Assembly: GCA_002686295.1 (NCBI GenBank)
Contig: NZBB01000008.1
Coordinates: 1-6,304 of the forward strand
Source: Candidatus Woesearchaeota archaeon
GTDB taxonomy: Archaea; Nanobdellota; Nanobdellia; Woesearchaeales; GCA-2686295
DNA length: 6,304 nt
Reading direction: 5' to 3'
The notes under the pieces were generated by a model, which ran no database searches, was not told the DNA's origin, and was given only the letters and a program-made list of their open reading frames with translations. This document shows, in pieces, positions 5,745 to 6,304 of the stretch (its first letter is position 1; each line of letters opens with the position of its first letter). The position numbers and the translations under genes were made by a program.

Positions 5745-6128
5745 GTGGGTTCAGAATTCCAAAACCAATTTTGTTATGTCTCTACACCAGAGCACCAAAG
5801 TACATTCTATGGTAAGTATATTTATATATATACGGACAAAGGTCAGCTTTCACTCACAGATGGTGGCTTAGAATACCTTGGTGAAAAGGCAAATTATTCC
5901 ATTAGTCTTGACTCAATAAAAAAGATCGAAATATCTCAATACTCTCGTGTAGCAAAACCTTTTAAGTTAAACTTTATTAAGATTGTTTATGTAGTTGATT
6001 CGGTTGAGAATACAATATTTTTAACACCAACAAGTTCAGGTTTTACTCCAATTTATAAAACTAACCAGTTGGTAAATGATTGGTTATCTAAATTGCTGGA
6101 AATTATGCCAGTGGTACAAAATACCTAA
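5745..6128 (+). CDS. Small cytosolic protein with probable PH/GRAM-like fold, function unknown
   Basis: This 127-residue protein has no signal peptide, membrane segment or catalytic motif. Alternating hydrophobic strands (YGKYIYIYTDKGQLSLT, 22-38; KLNFIKIVYVVD, 73-84; NTIFLTPT, 88-95), a central ISLDSIKKIEIS segment (53-64) and a C-terminal amphipathic helix (NQLVNDWLSKLLEI, 106-119) match the plan of bacterial PH-like or GRAM-like domains: a beta barrel capped by a helix. The GTG start is fixed by a strong ribosome-binding site, and the TAA stop lies inside R'' of the attC. Such small orphan proteins are common in cassettes. A role in binding a protein partner or lipid is possible but not shown, and a defence function is only suggested by its neighbours. 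Confidence 0.7.
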   Translation: MGSEFQNQFCYVSTPEHQSTFYGKYIYIYTDKGQLSLTDGGLEYLGEKANYSISLDSIKKIEISQYSRVAKPFKLNFIKIVYVVDSVENTIFLTPTSSGFTPIYKTNQLVNDWLSKLLEIMPVVQNT

Positions 6129-6220
6129 CAAGCTAATAAATAAGGACAAAAAACAGTTTGCTGTTTTCGTCCCTCAACATTTTAGCAAACAATTTTTTGC
6201 CCATTATTAGGGCGTTAGGT
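6123..6220 (+). other. attC recombination site of cassette 3 (gammaproteobacterial type)
   Basis: R'' ACCTAAC (6123-6129) and R' GTTAGGT (6214-6220) are perfectly complementary over 7 bases, giving a 98-base site cut between G6214 and T6215. CTAATAA (6133-6139) pairs with TTATTAG (6204-6210) as the inner L boxes. A second stem pairs GGAC...AAAACAG (about 6144-6156) with CTGTTTTCGTCC (about 6161-6172) around a TTTG loop. GTTTGCT also has a complement, AGCAAAC (6184-6190). The layout, including the GGGC just before R', resembles Vibrio-type repeats and is unlike the other two complete sites here. Confidence 0.87.
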
Positions 6221-6304
6221 AGCCAATAGTCTCAATATGGAAAGAAAAGGTTCAGTCAAATATTTAAACAAAGCAAAGAATGCAAAAAAGGATGAATTCT
6301 ATAC
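6215..6304 (+). mobile_element. Start of integron gene cassette 4 (partial)
   Basis: This cassette starts after the core G at 6214 and runs off the window. Its first bases (TTAGGTAGCC) should be complementary to the R'' end of an attC located beyond the right edge. A coding region begins 22 bases in. Confidence 0.75.
6237..6304 (+). CDS. EcoRI-family adenine-specific DNA methyltransferase, N-terminal fragment
   Basis: The open frame runs from ATG at 6237 to the window edge, giving 22 full codons and part of a 23rd. The segment LNKAKNAKKDEFYT (10-23, the final Thr read from AC) strongly resembles the N-terminus of the EcoRI methylase family; M.EcoRI itself carries LHKAKKSKSDEFYT. Such enzymes methylate adenine at the N6 position, in EcoRI's case in GAATTC. 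The catalytic NPPF-type motif lies outside the window, so completeness and activity cannot be judged. No clear Shine-Dalgarno sequence precedes the ATG, and the leader is only 22 bases. Whether a nuclease accompanies it is unknown. Confidence 0.72.
   Translation, partial: MERKGSVKYLNKAKNAKKDEFY

Larger units (their letters stand above)
5714..6214 (+). mobile_element. Integron gene cassette 3 (small PH-like protein)
   Basis: This is a complete 501-base cassette, a typical size for integron cassettes. GTTAGGTATTTT (5713-5724) is the exact reverse complement of 6118-6129 at the R'' end of its attC. It contains one short gene, whose stop codon lies in R''. Its attC differs in type from those of the two cassettes to the left. 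Confidence 0.88.

Noticed and set aside
6144..6172. Hairpin with a 12-base stem after the small gene, considered as a transcription terminator
   Set aside because: It has no following T-run and is fully explained as the inner stem of the attC site.

Overview
This window is a stretch of an integron gene-cassette array. Three complete cassettes (57-2427, 2428-5713, 5714-6214) lie head to tail, preceded by the right edge of an upstream attC and followed by the first 90 bases of a fourth cassette. The boundaries come from the sequence. The first 12-14 bases of each cassette are the exact reverse complement of the R'' end of its own downstream attC: 56-68 with 2296-2308, 2427-2440 with 5580-5593, and 5713-5724 with 6118-6129. 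All genes are on the + strand, as expected in an array, so the integrase and attI would lie to the left, outside the window.

The DNA is AT-rich and uses the standard code (TAA and TGA stops). The first two cassettes carry one related attC type, about 132 bases long, with a shared 39-base 5' arm. The third carries a shorter 98-base attC resembling those of gammaproteobacterial chromosomal integrons (Vibrio, Shewanella and relatives). The host is therefore uncertain. The array mixes cassettes of at least two attC lineages, so no species is assigned.

Cassette 1 encodes a toxin/antitoxin-like pair. The first gene is a DarT-type DNA ADP-ribosyltransferase with an N-terminal zinc ribbon. It overlaps by 20 bases an ADP-ribosylglycohydrolase (DraG/ARH type) with a C-terminal extension of about 150 residues. 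The DarT protein ends exactly in EDIDDDLPF, a near-perfect copy of the C-terminal tip of single-stranded DNA-binding protein (SSB). I regard this as the most interesting signal here.

Cassette 2 encodes a compact restriction-modification system: an HNH-type (HNN) endonuclease resembling BstXI, overlapped by a fusion of an HsdM-like adenine methyltransferase with a single HsdS-like target-recognition domain. Cassette 3 encodes a small protein with a probable PH/GRAM-like fold and unknown role. Cassette 4 begins with the N-terminus of an EcoRI-family adenine methyltransferase. At least two, and probably three, of the four cassettes carry DNA-modifying functions of the kind used in phage defence, so this part of the array looks like a mobile defence store. 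No gene-free stretch exceeds 300 bases. The longest gaps (2331-2511 and 5577-5744) are mostly attC sequence plus short leaders.
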